64,000 bases of DNA from CAVQOB01 sp963714325 (GTDB taxonomy: Bacteria; Pseudomonadota; Alphaproteobacteria; Rhizobiales; Hyphomicrobiaceae), in contig CAVQOB010000010.1 of assembly GCA_963714325.1 (NCBI GenBank), positions 1 to 64,000 of the forward strand, given 5' to 3'. Both the position numbers and the translations under genes were made by a program. The notes beneath the pieces were generated by a model. The model was not told the origin of the DNA. It did no database searches and saw only the letters and a list, made by a program, of their open reading frames with translations. Numbering within the stretch: position 1 is the stretch's first letter; the number at the start of each line of letters is the position of its first letter. Shown piece by piece: positions 1 through 9,733 of this stretch.

Positions 1-107
1 AGGGCTTGCTCGATTATTGGGCGTCGAATGCCATTTTTTTGCACAAGACAACTGGGGCAACGCACGCGTACAGTCAAGTCTTCGGAATTCGACGCTGGAT
101 CCCTTTT

Positions 108-1589
108 ATGGCTACTATTGCAGCGCTTAAACATCCCACGACGATTTCCGCCCTGGACGGCTATGATCCCGGGAATTTCTATTGCGAACTGCTCGGGGCG
201 GATAAACAGCCTGGCCGCCAGATCGCCCCCTTGTGGCATTGCCTTGAGACGAGCGAACTCAGCGCACTGAAGCAGAGATCAATTGATGCCGAGCACGAAT
301 TGTTCAAGCTCGGTATTACATTCACGGTCTACACCGAGAAGGACGCCATCGACCGGATCCTGCCGTTCGACGTCATCCCGCGTGTCTTGACGGCCTCGGC
401 ATGGGCGAAGATCGAGGCCGGGGTCACGCAGCGCGTCAAGGCGCTCAATCTGTTCCTGCATGACGTCTACCACGATCGCAAAATTCTCAAGGACGGCGTC
501 GTTCCTGAGAAACTCGTGCTCACCAACAGCTGCTATCGACCGGAGATGGTCGGCCTGGATCTGCCGTGCGGCACCTATATCCACGTCAATGGCACCGACA
601 TCGTGCGCGACCGTCAAGGCGAATTCCTCGTCCTGGAGGACAACGGCCGCAGCCCCTCAGGTGTATCTTACGTCGTCGAGAACCGCCACCTGATGCAACG
701 CGCGTTTCCCGATCTGATGGCAGGGCTGAATGTCCGGCCGGTGTCGGATTATGGCAAGCGCCTGCTCGGCAAGCTGCGCGAGGTGGCACCCGCCGGCGTC
801 GAACAGCCGACCGTCGTGCTGCTGTCGCCCGGCATCTACAATTCTGCCTATTTCGAGCATGTTTTTCTCGCCCGCGAGATGGGCGTGGCACTGGTCGAGG
901 GGCGCGATCTGGTCGTGGAGGACGATCATGTGTTCGCTCACACGATCGACGGACTGAGCGCCGGTGCACGTCATTTATCGGCGCATCAACGACGATTTCC
1001 TCGATCCGGACGCATTCAATGCGACATCGATGCTCGGTGTGCGCGGCCTGCTCACGGGCCGCCAAAGCGGGCACGGTGACACTCGCCAACGCGATCGGCA
1101 CCGGTGTCGCCGACGACAAGGCCGTTTACGCCTACGTGCCGCGCATCATCCGCTATTACCTTGGAGAAGAGCCAATCCTTGCCAACGTCGAGACGCACAT
1201 CTGCGGCGAAGCCGGAGGGCCTTGCCTACACGCTCGCCAATATCGAGCGATTGGTCTTGAAGCCGGTCGGCGAGTCCGGCGGCTACGGCATCGTCATCGG
1301 CCCGAAGTCGAGCAAGGCCGAGATCGAGGAAGCGGTCGCCAAGCTGAAGGCCGATCCCGGCAACTTCATCAGCCAGCCCATGATTGACCTGTCCGTCTCG
1401 CCGACGCTCGTCGACGGCGGGGCGCGGCCACGCCACGTCGACTTGCGGCCATACGCGGTGACCGGTCGCGACACCTGGGTGCTGCCCGGCGGGTTGACAC
1501 GGGTGGCGCTTAAGGAAGGCTCGCTGATCGTCAATTCATCGCAAGGGGGCGGCACCAAGGACACTTGGGTGCTGACGGAAGACCGCTGA
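108..1589 (+). pseudogene. Circularly permuted ATP-grasp protein (amidoligase family), frameshifted
   Basis: Stand-alone ATP-grasp protein of the DUF404/DUF407 (COG2308) type, a predicted ATP-dependent carboxylate-amine ligase that makes peptide-like bonds. Conserved blocks are readable in three successive frames: LEDNGRSPSGVSY and NSAYFEHVF in the first, IYRRINDDFLDP in the second, NAIGTGVADDKAVY then GGYGIVIGP and NSSQGGGTKDTWVL in the later ones. Joining them needs three one-base insertions, near 955-963, 1064 (an AAA run) and 1211. The joined protein is about 490 residues, normal for the family. I chose the ATG at 108 because the family N-terminus begins shortly after it; the open frame extends upstream to the window edge. 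The 3' end overlaps the alpha-E gene. Family assignment is firm; whether the breaks are real is not. The substrate is unknown. Confidence 0.85.
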
Positions 1590-2634
1590 GACTCCTGTCA
1601 CGCAATGCTGAGGCACTGTTCTGGCTCGCCCGCTACCTCGAGCGGGCAGCGAGCCTTGCGCGCGTCATCGAGATGCAATCGTCGTTCGGCAGCCACAATC
1701 AGGTGGCGGGCTGGAACTGGTTGCTGACCTTGCACACCGACGAGCCGCGCTTTCGCGAGCGGTTCGAGCCGTCGCCCGAGGCCATCATCGCATTCTACGT
1801 GACCGACAGCGCCAATCCCGGCTCGATCCGATCGTCGATCCATTGGGCGCGAGAAAATGCGCGGGCACTGCGGCCGTTCATTCCGCTTGGAGATGTGGAC
1901 GCAGCTCAATACGTTCCATGGCGCGGTCGGTGAGATCGGCGCCGACGCCATTCTCCGCTCGCAACTGCCCCGCACTTGCGCCGATATCAGGTCCGGATGC
2001 CTCGCCCAGATCGGTATCGCCGAGGGCCTGCTCTACCGCGACGAGGGCTATCAGTTCTTCAAGCTTGGCCTGATGGTCGAACGCGCCGACCAGACGAGCC
2101 GTTTGCTGGACGTCAAGTTCGCTCAGGCAGCGGGGGAGGTCGCCGCCAGTACCGATCCGGCAGCGGACTTCATGTTCTGGTCGACCATTTTACGCACGGT
2201 TGGCGCCTATCAGGTGTTCCACCGGGTTGAGCAAGGGAGTACCGACGCTGAACGCGTGGCGAGGTTCCTGGCCTTCAATCGAAGTCATCCGCGCTCAATC
2301 GGCTTTTGTGCGCGTGAGATCGGCGACGCGCTCGATATGTTGCGCGGGTGGTTTTCGCCTGTCCGGTGCAAATAGGGGGCTGGAAGCGTGCGAAATCCTG
2401 ATGCAGGGTCTGCAATCGGCCAGCCACGACCCAGCTCTTCTGGCCCGCTTGCATGTATTCAATGACTGGGTGCAGATGACGCTGATCAAGGTGTCGGGAG
2501 AGATCGGGACCGCATTTTTCCCAAGCCCCATGTCGGCGCCGTCGAGCGAACCGTCAGCGACAGAAACGAACAATCGCGAGAAGCCGACGCCGGCCGCCAC
2601 CCAAAACCAGAGCCAGAACCAGAAACAATCCTGA
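1565..2634 (+). pseudogene. Alpha-E domain protein, frameshifted
   Basis: Alpha-helical alpha-E (DUF403/COG2307) protein, the usual partner of permuted ATP-grasp amidoligases; its biochemical role is not known. The family opening LLSRNAEALFWLARYLERA lies near the start, then LNTFHGAVGEIG, the helix GLLYRDEGYQFFKLG and NRSHPRSIGF. Two one-base insertions, near 1889 (TTGG) and 2351-2354 (TTTT), split it into three frames. Joined length is about 345 residues; the last 35 or so are a polar tail rich in Gln, Asn, Thr and Pro. The only conventional start in the first frame is TTG at 1565. A CTG at 1586, where an ATG would give the usual overlap with the upstream stop, is another candidate. Translationally coupled to the ATP-grasp gene. 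Confidence 0.83.
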
Positions 2635-2676
2635 CGTCCTGCCGGATGCGCCGGCGCAAGCAACCGCGGGGACTTG

Positions 2677-5600
2677 ATGGCGCTGCACGCCGCACTGACA
2701 CATCGCACAGAGTATCGCTACGACCGATTGGTCAGCCTCGCCCCGCACACCGTCCGGCTGCGCCCGGCCCCACATTGCCGTACACCGATCCTGGCCTATG
2801 CGCTACGCATCGAGCCGGCCGCCCATTTCATCAACTGGCAGCAGGATCCGTTCGGCAATTTCCTGGCCCGGATCGTGGTGCCCGACAAGACGCAGCGGTT
2901 CTCGGTCACCGTCGATCTCGTGGCGGATCAGGCGGTCATCAATCCCTTCGATTTTTTCGTCGAGGAAAGCGCGCAAACATGGCCGTTCGCCTATGAGACA
3001 GGTTTAGCCGCCGAGTTGAAACCTTACCTCGAGCCGACGGCGGGCGGGCCGATGCTCGAGCGATACATGCAGCGCCTCGACCGGCGCGGTGCCGGAACGT
3101 CGCTCGACTACATCTGCGATCTCAACCGGAGCCTGGCGCAGGAGATCAAATATCTGATCCGCATGGAGCCGGGTGTACAGACGCCGGACGAGACACTGCG
3201 ACTTTCCTCGGGCTCCTGCCGCGATACCGGTTGGCTGCTGGTGCAGGTTCTGCGCCGGCTGGGACTGGCGGCTCGGTTCGTGTCTGGCTACCTCATTCAG
3301 CTGAAGCCGGACGTGAAGGCACTCGACGGCCCGTCCGGCACGGATAAAGATTTCACGGACCTGCATGCTTGGGCCGAAGTGTACCTGCCAGGTGCCGGCT
3401 GGATCGGTCTCGACCCGACCTCTGGCCTGGTCGCCGGCGAAGGCCATATCCCGCTCGCTGCGACGCCGAGCCCGTCGAGCGCCGCACCGATCTCGGGCGC
3501 GCACGACGAAGCCAAAGTGACATTCGACTTTGCCATGTCGGTGTCGCGCATTCGAGAGACGCCACGGGTTACACTGCCCTACAGCGACGAGCAGTGGTCG
3601 GCCATCGTCTTGGCCGGCAATGCCGTTGATAAGCGACTCACCGCTGGCGACGTGCGCCTCAGCATGGGTGGCGAGCCGACCTTTGTTGCCATCGACGATG
3701 TGAATGGCGCGGAATGGAACAACGCCGCCGTCGGCCCGACCAAGCAGCGCTACGCCGAGGAGCTGATGCGGCGGCTTGCGTCACGCTTCGCGCCGGGCGG
3801 CATGCTGCACTATGGCCAGGGCAAGTGGTATCCGGGCGAGCAACTGCCGCGCTGGTCCTATGCCGTGCACTGGCGCGGTGACGGCGAGGCCTTGTGGGTG
3901 AACCCCGAGCTGATCGACCGCGAGCAGCCGCGTGCGCCGGCAACAATCGCGGAGGCACAGCGGTTTTCAACGGAGCTGTGCCGTAATCTTGGCCTACCCG
4001 CCGATGCGCCAATCGCGGCTTACGAGGACCCCGGGCATTTCGCGCTGGTCGAACAGAAACTACCGCTCGGCGTCGAGCCACGCCATAACAAGCTCGACGA
4101 TCCCGCCGAACGGGCACGCCTTGTTGCCGTGTTCGATCGCGGTTTGGGCAAACCGACCGGCTACGTGCTGCCGATCCAGGTCTGGCAGTCTCAGGACAAA
4201 TCCCAGGACAGAAACGGCCGACGCTGGGTGACGGAACGTTGGCAGCTCAGGCGCGAGCGGCTTTATCTGGCGCCGGGCGACAGTCCGGTTGGCTATCGTC
4301 TGCCACTCGGCTCGCTGCCCTATGTCGCGCCGATCAACTATCCGAGCGTTGAGCCGGCCGATCCGTTCACGCCGACCGAGCGGCTGCCAGATCGCCAGAC
4401 CCTGCAGCGTCAGCGCCGTGCCGTGGCGTTGCAGGCCCCGCAGACGTGGCCGCGCGCCGCTGACGAAGTGGTCGGGTCCGTCCGCACGGCGATGTGTATC
4501 GAGCCGCGCGACGGACATCTGTGCGTGTTCCTGCCGCCGCTGTACGATGCCGAGGACTACGCCGCCATGGTTGCGACGCTGGAGGCGACGGCGGAAAGTA
4601 CGGGGATACTGGTGCGGCTCGAAGGCTATGCGCCGCCCCCCGATCCGCGTCTCAATGTCATCAAGGTGACGCCCGATCCCGGCGTGATCGAGGTGAATAT
4701 CCATCCGACCACAAATTGGCCCGATCTCGTCGCTGTGACGACCACACTCTATGAGGAAGCACGCCTCACCCGACTTGCGGCCGAAAAATTCATGCTCGAT
4801 GGCCGTCACACCGGAACCGGCGGTGGCAACCACGTTGTGCTCGGCGGCAAGACGCCGGCCGACAGCCCTTTCCTGCGCCGCCCCGACCTGCTCGCCAGCA
4901 TCGTCAGCTACTGGCAGAACCATCCCTCGCTGTCGTATCTGTTCTCAGGTCTCTTCATCGGCCCGACCAGTCAAGCGCCGCGCATGGACGAAGCGCGGCA
5001 CGATCAACTCTTTGAATTGGAAATCGCACTCGACGAAGTCGCCAAAGCCAAGGGTGGACAGATCCCGCCCTGGCTGGTCGATCGCATCTTCCGCAACCTG
5101 CTGATTGACGTATCCGGAAACACGCATCGTGCCGAGATCTGCATTGACAAGCTATATTCGCCCGACGGCCCGACGGGACGCCTTGGCTTGGTCGAGTTCC
5201 GCTCATTCGAGATGCCACCGCACGCGCGCATGAGCCTTGCCCAGCAATTGTTGGTGCGGGCCCTCGTCGCTTGGTTCTGGGAGACGCCTTACCGGCGTCC
5301 CCTCGTCCGCTGGGGTACGGCGTTGCACGACCGGTTCATGCTGCCGCACTTTGTTGCCGCCGACTTCCGCGCCGTCGTCGACGACCTCAAGGGTGCGGCC
5401 TTGCCCATCGAGCACGACTGGTTCGCCCCGCATGTCGAGTTCCGTTTTCCCGTCTGCGGCGCGATCACGAGTGCAGGACTGAACGTCGAGATTCGGCAAG
5501 CACTGGAGCCCTGGCATGTGCTTGGTGAGGAAGGCGCCGTTGGTGGTACGGCGCGATACGTCGATAGCTCGCTCGAACGCGTCCAGGTGCGTGTCACCGG

Positions 5601-5988
5601 CGACACGAACGGACGCCACGCGGTGACGTGCAACGGCTATAACCTGCCGTTCACGCCAACCGACACGTTCGGCGAGCGAATCGCAGGCGTACGTTATCGC
5701 GCGTGGCAACCCGCTGCCATCCTGCATCCGACCATCGGCACGCATGTGCCTTTGACGTTCGATGTCATTGACACCTGGAACGGCCGTGCCGTCGGGGGCT
5801 GCCGATACCATGTGTCGCATCCGGGCGGCCGCAGCATGGAGGCGTTCCCGGTCAATGCCTTCGAAGCAGAAGGCCGGCGGCTGGCACGGTTCGATGGGCT
5901 GGGACACACGCCAGGGGCCGCAATGCCAAAGGCCAGCGGTGTGCATCCCGACTTCCCGCTGACGCTCGACCTGCGCCGCGCCCGATGA
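2677..5988 (+). CDS. Transglutaminase-like protein fused to DUF2126
   Basis: Large protein of 1103 residues with two halves. Residues 1-280 carry the bacterial transglutaminase N-terminal region and core. The papain-like triad is visible as Cys181 (GSCRDTGW), His230 (LHAWAEV) and Asp246 (LDPTSG). The rest, from about residue 300, is DUF2126 (COG4196), beginning MGGEPTFVAIDD and containing GRHTGTGGGNHV and EICIDKLYSPDG. This fusion is known beside permuted ATP-grasp/alpha-E genes, where the transglutaminase fold is predicted to act as a peptidase or amide-transfer enzyme on the ligase product. The start is ATG 2677, preceded by GGGGA at about 2669; a TTG lies one codon upstream. It is intact, unlike the two genes before it, and its stop overlaps the next start by four bases. 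The substrate is unknown. Confidence 0.92.
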   Translation: MALHAALTHRTEYRYDRLVSLAPHTVRLRPAPHCRTPILAYALRIEPAAHFINWQQDPFGNFLARIVVPDKTQRFSVTVDLVADQAVINPFDFFVEESAQTWPFAYETGLAAELKPYLEPTAGGPMLERYMQRLDRRGAGTSLDYICDLNRSLAQEIKYLIRMEPGVQTPDETLRLSSGSCRDTGWLLVQVLRRLGLAARFVSGYLIQLKPDVKALDGPSGTDKDFTDLHAWAEVYLPGAGWIGLDPTSGLVAGEGHIPLAATPSPSSAAPISGAHDEAKVTFDFAMSVSRIRETPRVTLPYSDEQWSAIVLAGNAVDKRLTAGDVRLSMGGEPTFVAIDDVNGAEWNNAAVGPTKQRYAEELMRRLASRFAPGGMLHYGQGKWYPGEQLPRWSYAVHWRGDGEALWVNPELIDREQPRAPATIAEAQRFSTELCRNLGLPADAPIAAYEDPGHFALVEQKLPLGVEPRHNKLDDPAERARLVAVFDRGLGKPTGYVLPIQVWQSQDKSQDRNGRRWVTERWQLRRERLYLAPGDSPVGYRLPLGSLPYVAPINYPSVEPADPFTPTERLPDRQTLQRQRRAVALQAPQTWPRAADEVVGSVRTAMCIEPRDGHLCVFLPPLYDAEDYAAMVATLEATAESTGILVRLEGYAPPPDPRLNVIKVTPDPGVIEVNIHPTTNWPDLVAVTTTLYEEARLTRLAAEKFMLDGRHTGTGGGNHVVLGGKTPADSPFLRRPDLLASIVSYWQNHPSLSYLFSGLFIGPTSQAPRMDEARHDQLFELEIALDEVAKAKGGQIPPWLVDRIFRNLLIDVSGNTHRAEICIDKLYSPDGPTGRLGLVEFRSFEMPPHARMSLAQQLLVRALVAWFWETPYRRPLVRWGTALHDRFMLPHFVAADFRAVVDDLKGAALPIEHDWFAPHVEFRFPVCGAITSAGLNVEIRQALEPWHVLGEEGAVGGTARYVDSSLERVQVRVTGDTNGRHAVTCNGYNLPFTPTDTFGERIAGVRYRAWQPAAILHPTIGTHVPLTFDVIDTWNGRAVGGCRYHVSHPGGRSMEAFPVNAFEAEGRRLARFDGLGHTPGAAMPKASGVHPDFPLTLDLRRAR

Positions 5989-8735
5989 CGGCCGACAGCA
6001 ATGGCGGCGATAACAGTGATGGCGACAACCGTGGCAGCGGCGCCACAGGCGGCTGGTGGAACCGGTTCGCAGGCTGGTACACTGACCGGGCCGCGGGCGA
6101 ATCGATCACCCCAGGCACCGGCGATCTCTCTGACGCCGCGCCCAGCGATCAACAGGTTGCCGTCAGCATGTCCGCATCCGCCATCAAGGTTGCCAAAAGT
6201 TCTGTCGCGGACGGCTACGCCAGCCACGCCGCCTATGACGAGTTACTCGACGGCGATGAATTTTTCGGACCGCAGTGGCAGCCGATCCTGGCCGGCCTCG
6301 ATGCGCTGACGCACCCGCAGCGGTTGGATCGCATCGAACGCATCAACACGCGTGTGCGCGAGACTGGTATCGCGCACGATCTGTTCGCCGATCCGTCACG
6401 CAATGTGCAGCCCTGGCGGCTCGACCTCATGCCGCTGGTGTTTTCGCCGGTGACCTGGGCCGGCATTGAAGCCGGTGTGTTGCAGCGCGCGCGCCTGTTC
6501 GAGGCGATCCTCGACGACGTCTACGGCGCGCAGGATACACTGCAGCTTGGCCTGATACCGCCTGAGTTGGTGTTTAGTGATCCCGCTTATCTGCGCGCTT
6601 GCCGCAACATCAAGCCCAAGGGCGGTCGCATCCAGTTTTTCGCCGTCGACATCGCGCGGGGGCCCGATGGCCAGTGGCGCGTCGTCGACACGCACGTCGA
6701 GACGCCTGCCGGCATCGGTTATGCGCTGGCCAACCGCACCATTCTGACGCACGTGTCCGGCGATATGTTCTCGGCCAGCAATGCCGTGCGGCTGGCCCCC
6801 TTCTTCCAGCAGATGCAGGATGCGCTCGCGCAACGCGTCGGCCGACCGGACGCGACAATCGCCCTGTTGACGCCCGGCCCGCGCCACAACGATTTCTTCA
6901 GCCATGCGTATCTCGCCCGCTATCTCGGGTTCCTGCTGGTTGAAGGCGGCGATCTCAGAGCCGAGAACGGTCGCGTGTTCCTGAAAACACTCGACGGACT
7001 GCATCCGATCGATCTGATCGTGCGCTGCGTCGCAGGCGCGTCGTGCGATGCCTTGGAACTCGACCCGTCAGGCTTTCTCGGCCCCGTCGGCCTCGTGCAG
7101 GCGGTGCGTCAGAACCCCGATCTCGTGGTCAATGCGCTCGGAACCTCCTTGGCCGAGAACCGTGGTCTCGGGAGCTATCTGCCGGGACTGTGCAAGCAGT
7201 TGCTGGGCGAAGATTTGACGCTGTGGGACGTCAACAAGTGGTGGCTCGGCGACGCGGCTGTGCGCACGACAGTGGTCGGTGACATCGACCGTTATTTCAT
7301 CCGTCGCGCCAACGAGCAGACCGCACGCCCTGGCCGCGCCGCCCCCGCGCGCGATCCGACCAAGCTATCACCGGCCGAACGCGCAGCGCTGTTGGCCGAG
7401 ATTGAGATCGACGGCGCTATTCTGGTCGCCGAAGAAAAATCGATACTGGGAACCGCGCCCTCCTATGGACCCAATGGCCTTGAGGCAATGCCGTTTGCTC
7501 TGCGCATCTTCGCAACCGCCGTGCCTGGCGGCTTCGCCGTTATGCCGGGCGGCCTCGCCATGACTGTTGATCCCGGCGCGTCCATGGCGCTGACAGCGCC
7601 GGACGGCGCTTCCCGCGACGTCTGGGTGACGAGCGAGGCAGCGCAACCGGTGTTCAAGAGCCTCTGGCGACCGACACTCGAAACGGCGCCAATCCTGCGC
7701 AGCCCGCGCGAATTGCCAAGCCGCGCCGCCGACAACCTGTTCTGGCTCGGCCGCTACACCGAACAGGCCGACTGGACGTTCCGCGTCCTGCGCAACTGCC
7801 TCGGGCGGATCGAGGAGGACAGCGGCCCGCGCCAGGATCTCGGGTTGGCGCGAGCGATGCTGGCAGCCCTGCTGCAGCGCGACGGTGCCGGGCCGCCGCC
7901 GGCCGCCACTGCGAACGGTCTCGACGACACGCGCACCATTGCCGAGCTGGCGCGCTTCCTGATGACTTCGCGCGAAGTCGGCAACGCGTTGCCGCGTATC
8001 CTCGAGCACGTTCACCGTATCGCCAGCCTGTCGCGCGATCGTCTATCGCTTGAGGCGTGGCGCACGCTGAACACCTTCTACGTAGGGCGCCGCTGGCAGG
8101 CAGGAGCATCGACGGCCTCGATCGGCGAGGCGCTCGATCTGATTGACGCGGGCCTTGGCGCTCTTGCTGCCTTCAACGGCCTGTCGCATGAGAACATGAC
8201 GCGCAACTTCGGTTGGTCGTTCCTGGACATGGGCCGCCGCATGGCCCGTGTGGACAGTCTCGCACACATGCTGACGTCCGTGCTGCAGACGAGCCATGAG
8301 GACGACACCGTCGGATTGCTGTTCGCCCTTGAACTGGCCGACTGTTTCATCACCTATCGCTCGCGCTACCGGCTCAATCCGATGATCGCGCCGGTGCTGG
8401 ATCTTTTGATCGTCGACGAATCCAATCCGCGTAGCCTCGGCTTTCAGCTCTCCGCCCTCGCGGCGCATATCGACACGCTGCCGCGAGGCGGTGGCGGAGC
8501 CGGGCGGACGGACGTGCAGCGGACCGCGTTCGCCATGCTCAGCGATGTCCGCTTGGCCGATGTCGTGCGCCTTGCCGAACCCGACGCCCAAGGCCGCCGC
8601 AGCGCGCTTGTCGCGATGCTCAGCGCGCAAATCGAACGTATTCCGCTCCTCACCGATGCCATCACGCGGCGATATTTCAGTGTGGTCGAGACGGAACCGA
8701 AATGGGTGAGGGCGCGCTCGCGGCAGGAGCAATGA
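5985..8735 (+). CDS. Fused circularly permuted ATP-grasp / alpha-E protein
   Basis: Protein of 916 residues. After a Gly/Asp-rich, probably disordered leader (about 1-65), residues 80-570 resemble the permuted ATP-grasp domain and residues 580-900 the alpha-E domain (ADNLFWLGRYTEQADW near 585). It looks like a fused paralogue of the first two genes. Several positions conserved in the ATP-grasp half differ from the stand-alone copy: the block corresponding to YRRINDDFLDP reads VRCVAGASCDALE, and the region matching NSSQGGGTKD reads LTAPDGASRDVW. This may be a degenerate, non-catalytic ligase half, judged from motif memory and not from an alignment. It starts at ATG 5985 in a four-base overlap with the previous stop, and overlaps the next gene in the same way. 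Confidence 0.88.
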   Translation: MTADSNGGDNSDGDNRGSGATGGWWNRFAGWYTDRAAGESITPGTGDLSDAAPSDQQVAVSMSASAIKVAKSSVADGYASHAAYDELLDGDEFFGPQWQPILAGLDALTHPQRLDRIERINTRVRETGIAHDLFADPSRNVQPWRLDLMPLVFSPVTWAGIEAGVLQRARLFEAILDDVYGAQDTLQLGLIPPELVFSDPAYLRACRNIKPKGGRIQFFAVDIARGPDGQWRVVDTHVETPAGIGYALANRTILTHVSGDMFSASNAVRLAPFFQQMQDALAQRVGRPDATIALLTPGPRHNDFFSHAYLARYLGFLLVEGGDLRAENGRVFLKTLDGLHPIDLIVRCVAGASCDALELDPSGFLGPVGLVQAVRQNPDLVVNALGTSLAENRGLGSYLPGLCKQLLGEDLTLWDVNKWWLGDAAVRTTVVGDIDRYFIRRANEQTARPGRAAPARDPTKLSPAERAALLAEIEIDGAILVAEEKSILGTAPSYGPNGLEAMPFALRIFATAVPGGFAVMPGGLAMTVDPGASMALTAPDGASRDVWVTSEAAQPVFKSLWRPTLETAPILRSPRELPSRAADNLFWLGRYTEQADWTFRVLRNCLGRIEEDSGPRQDLGLARAMLAALLQRDGAGPPPAATANGLDDTRTIAELARFLMTSREVGNALPRILEHVHRIASLSRDRLSLEAWRTLNTFYVGRRWQAGASTASIGEALDLIDAGLGALAAFNGLSHENMTRNFGWSFLDMGRRMARVDSLAHMLTSVLQTSHEDDTVGLLFALELADCFITYRSRYRLNPMIAPVLDLLIVDESNPRSLGFQLSALAAHIDTLPRGGGGAGRTDVQRTAFAMLSDVRLADVVRLAEPDAQGRRSALVAMLSAQIERIPLLTDAITRRYFSVVETEPKWVRARSRQEQ

Positions 8736-9607
8736 AGTTCGAAATCGGCCATCGCACAGGCTACGCTTATCGAAGCCCCGTTGCCCAATCGCAGCATGTC
8801 GTGCACCTGAAGCCGCGACCGACGCCGCGCCAAGCCTTGCTGCATCACAGCCTGCTGATCGAGCCGGCACCGGTGTCGAATGTCGAAGTTGTCGACGCCT
8901 TCGGCAATGCAGCCGTGCTGTTGCGTATCGAAGATGCGCATATCGAATTCGTCGTGCACGCGCGCAGCACCGTTGTGGTTGATAATGCGCCGCTGCCCGA
9001 CCTCGTCAACGGCACTCCATGGGAGGCGGTCGCCGCGCCGCCGGCCCTCGCCAATACGCCGATCGACGTCGATGTCCGCCAGTTCGTGTGCCGGTCGCGC
9101 CATGCGCCCGTCAGCCGTACGATGGCAGACTTCGCGCGCAGTTCGTTTCCGACCGGCCGACCGGCGCTTGCCGGTGCCATGCATCTGACGCAGCGCATCT
9201 TCGAGGACTTCAAGTTTGATCCGAAGGCGACCGACGTGTCGACACCTGTCGCCCGCGTGCTCGAAATCAAGCGCGGCGTGTGCCAGGACTTCGCTCACCT
9301 CGCCATCGCGGCACTGCGCTCGATCGGCATTCCCGCGCGTTATGTTAGCGGCTACCTGCTGACACGTCCGCCCCCTGGACAAGTCAAACTCGCCGGCGCC
9401 GACGCGTCGCATGCCTGGCTGTCGGTGTGGACGCCTGATTGCGGCTGGATCGATTTCGACCCGACCAACGGCGTTGTGCCGGGCGGCGAACACATCACAC
9501 TCGCCTATGGCCGTGACTACGACGACATTTGCCCGATCAGCGGCGTGCTGCTCGGCGGCGGCGAACAGACGATGTCGGTAGCGGTCGATGTCATGCCGGT
9601 ACCGTGA
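8732..9607 (+). CDS. Transglutaminase-like family protein
   Basis: Stand-alone transglutaminase-like protein of 291 residues, the last gene of the amidoligase-type cluster. It has the N-terminal beta domain (MKFEIGHRTGYAY) followed by the papain-like core with Cys184 (RGVCQDFAHL), His227 (SHAWLSVW) and Asp243 (DFDPTNG). The C-terminus has the family ending YGRDYDDICPISG. I chose ATG 8732 because it overlaps the preceding stop (ATGA), has CAGGAG just upstream and matches the family N-terminus. An ATG at 8702 would add ten residues. No signal peptide is visible, so action in the cytoplasm is likely. Members are predicted to be peptidases or amide transferases acting with ATP-grasp ligases; the substrate is unknown. 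Confidence 0.9.
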   Translation: MKFEIGHRTGYAYRSPVAQSQHVVHLKPRPTPRQALLHHSLLIEPAPVSNVEVVDAFGNAAVLLRIEDAHIEFVVHARSTVVVDNAPLPDLVNGTPWEAVAAPPALANTPIDVDVRQFVCRSRHAPVSRTMADFARSSFPTGRPALAGAMHLTQRIFEDFKFDPKATDVSTPVARVLEIKRGVCQDFAHLAIAALRSIGIPARYVSGYLLTRPPPGQVKLAGADASHAWLSVWTPDCGWIDFDPTNGVVPGGEHITLAYGRDYDDICPISGVLLGGGEQTMSVAVDVMPVP

Positions 9608-9733
9608 GGCTCGGTGCGCCGCGGCGATCGCAAGGCTGATACCTAGAATTTGCGCCGATCTGACGTTCGTCAATCCGTCAGTTAGCGGCATCTATCACCG
9701 TGAGCCTGGCGAGCGGAAAGGTGCGCGCGCCCC

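Noticed and set aside
64..101. Cluster of MluI, EcoRI and BamHI sites just before the first gene, resembling a polylinker
   Set aside because: Such six-base sites can occur together by chance and the reading frame continues through; no vector sequence was recognised. Worth a vector screen.
4060..4923. 287-codon minus-strand open frame inside the DUF2126 region
   Set aside because: Shadow of a conserved coding region; no recognisable domain.
8444..9691. 415-codon open frame on the minus strand opposite the transglutaminase gene
   Set aside because: Same reason: a shadow of the plus-strand gene with catalytic residues in place.
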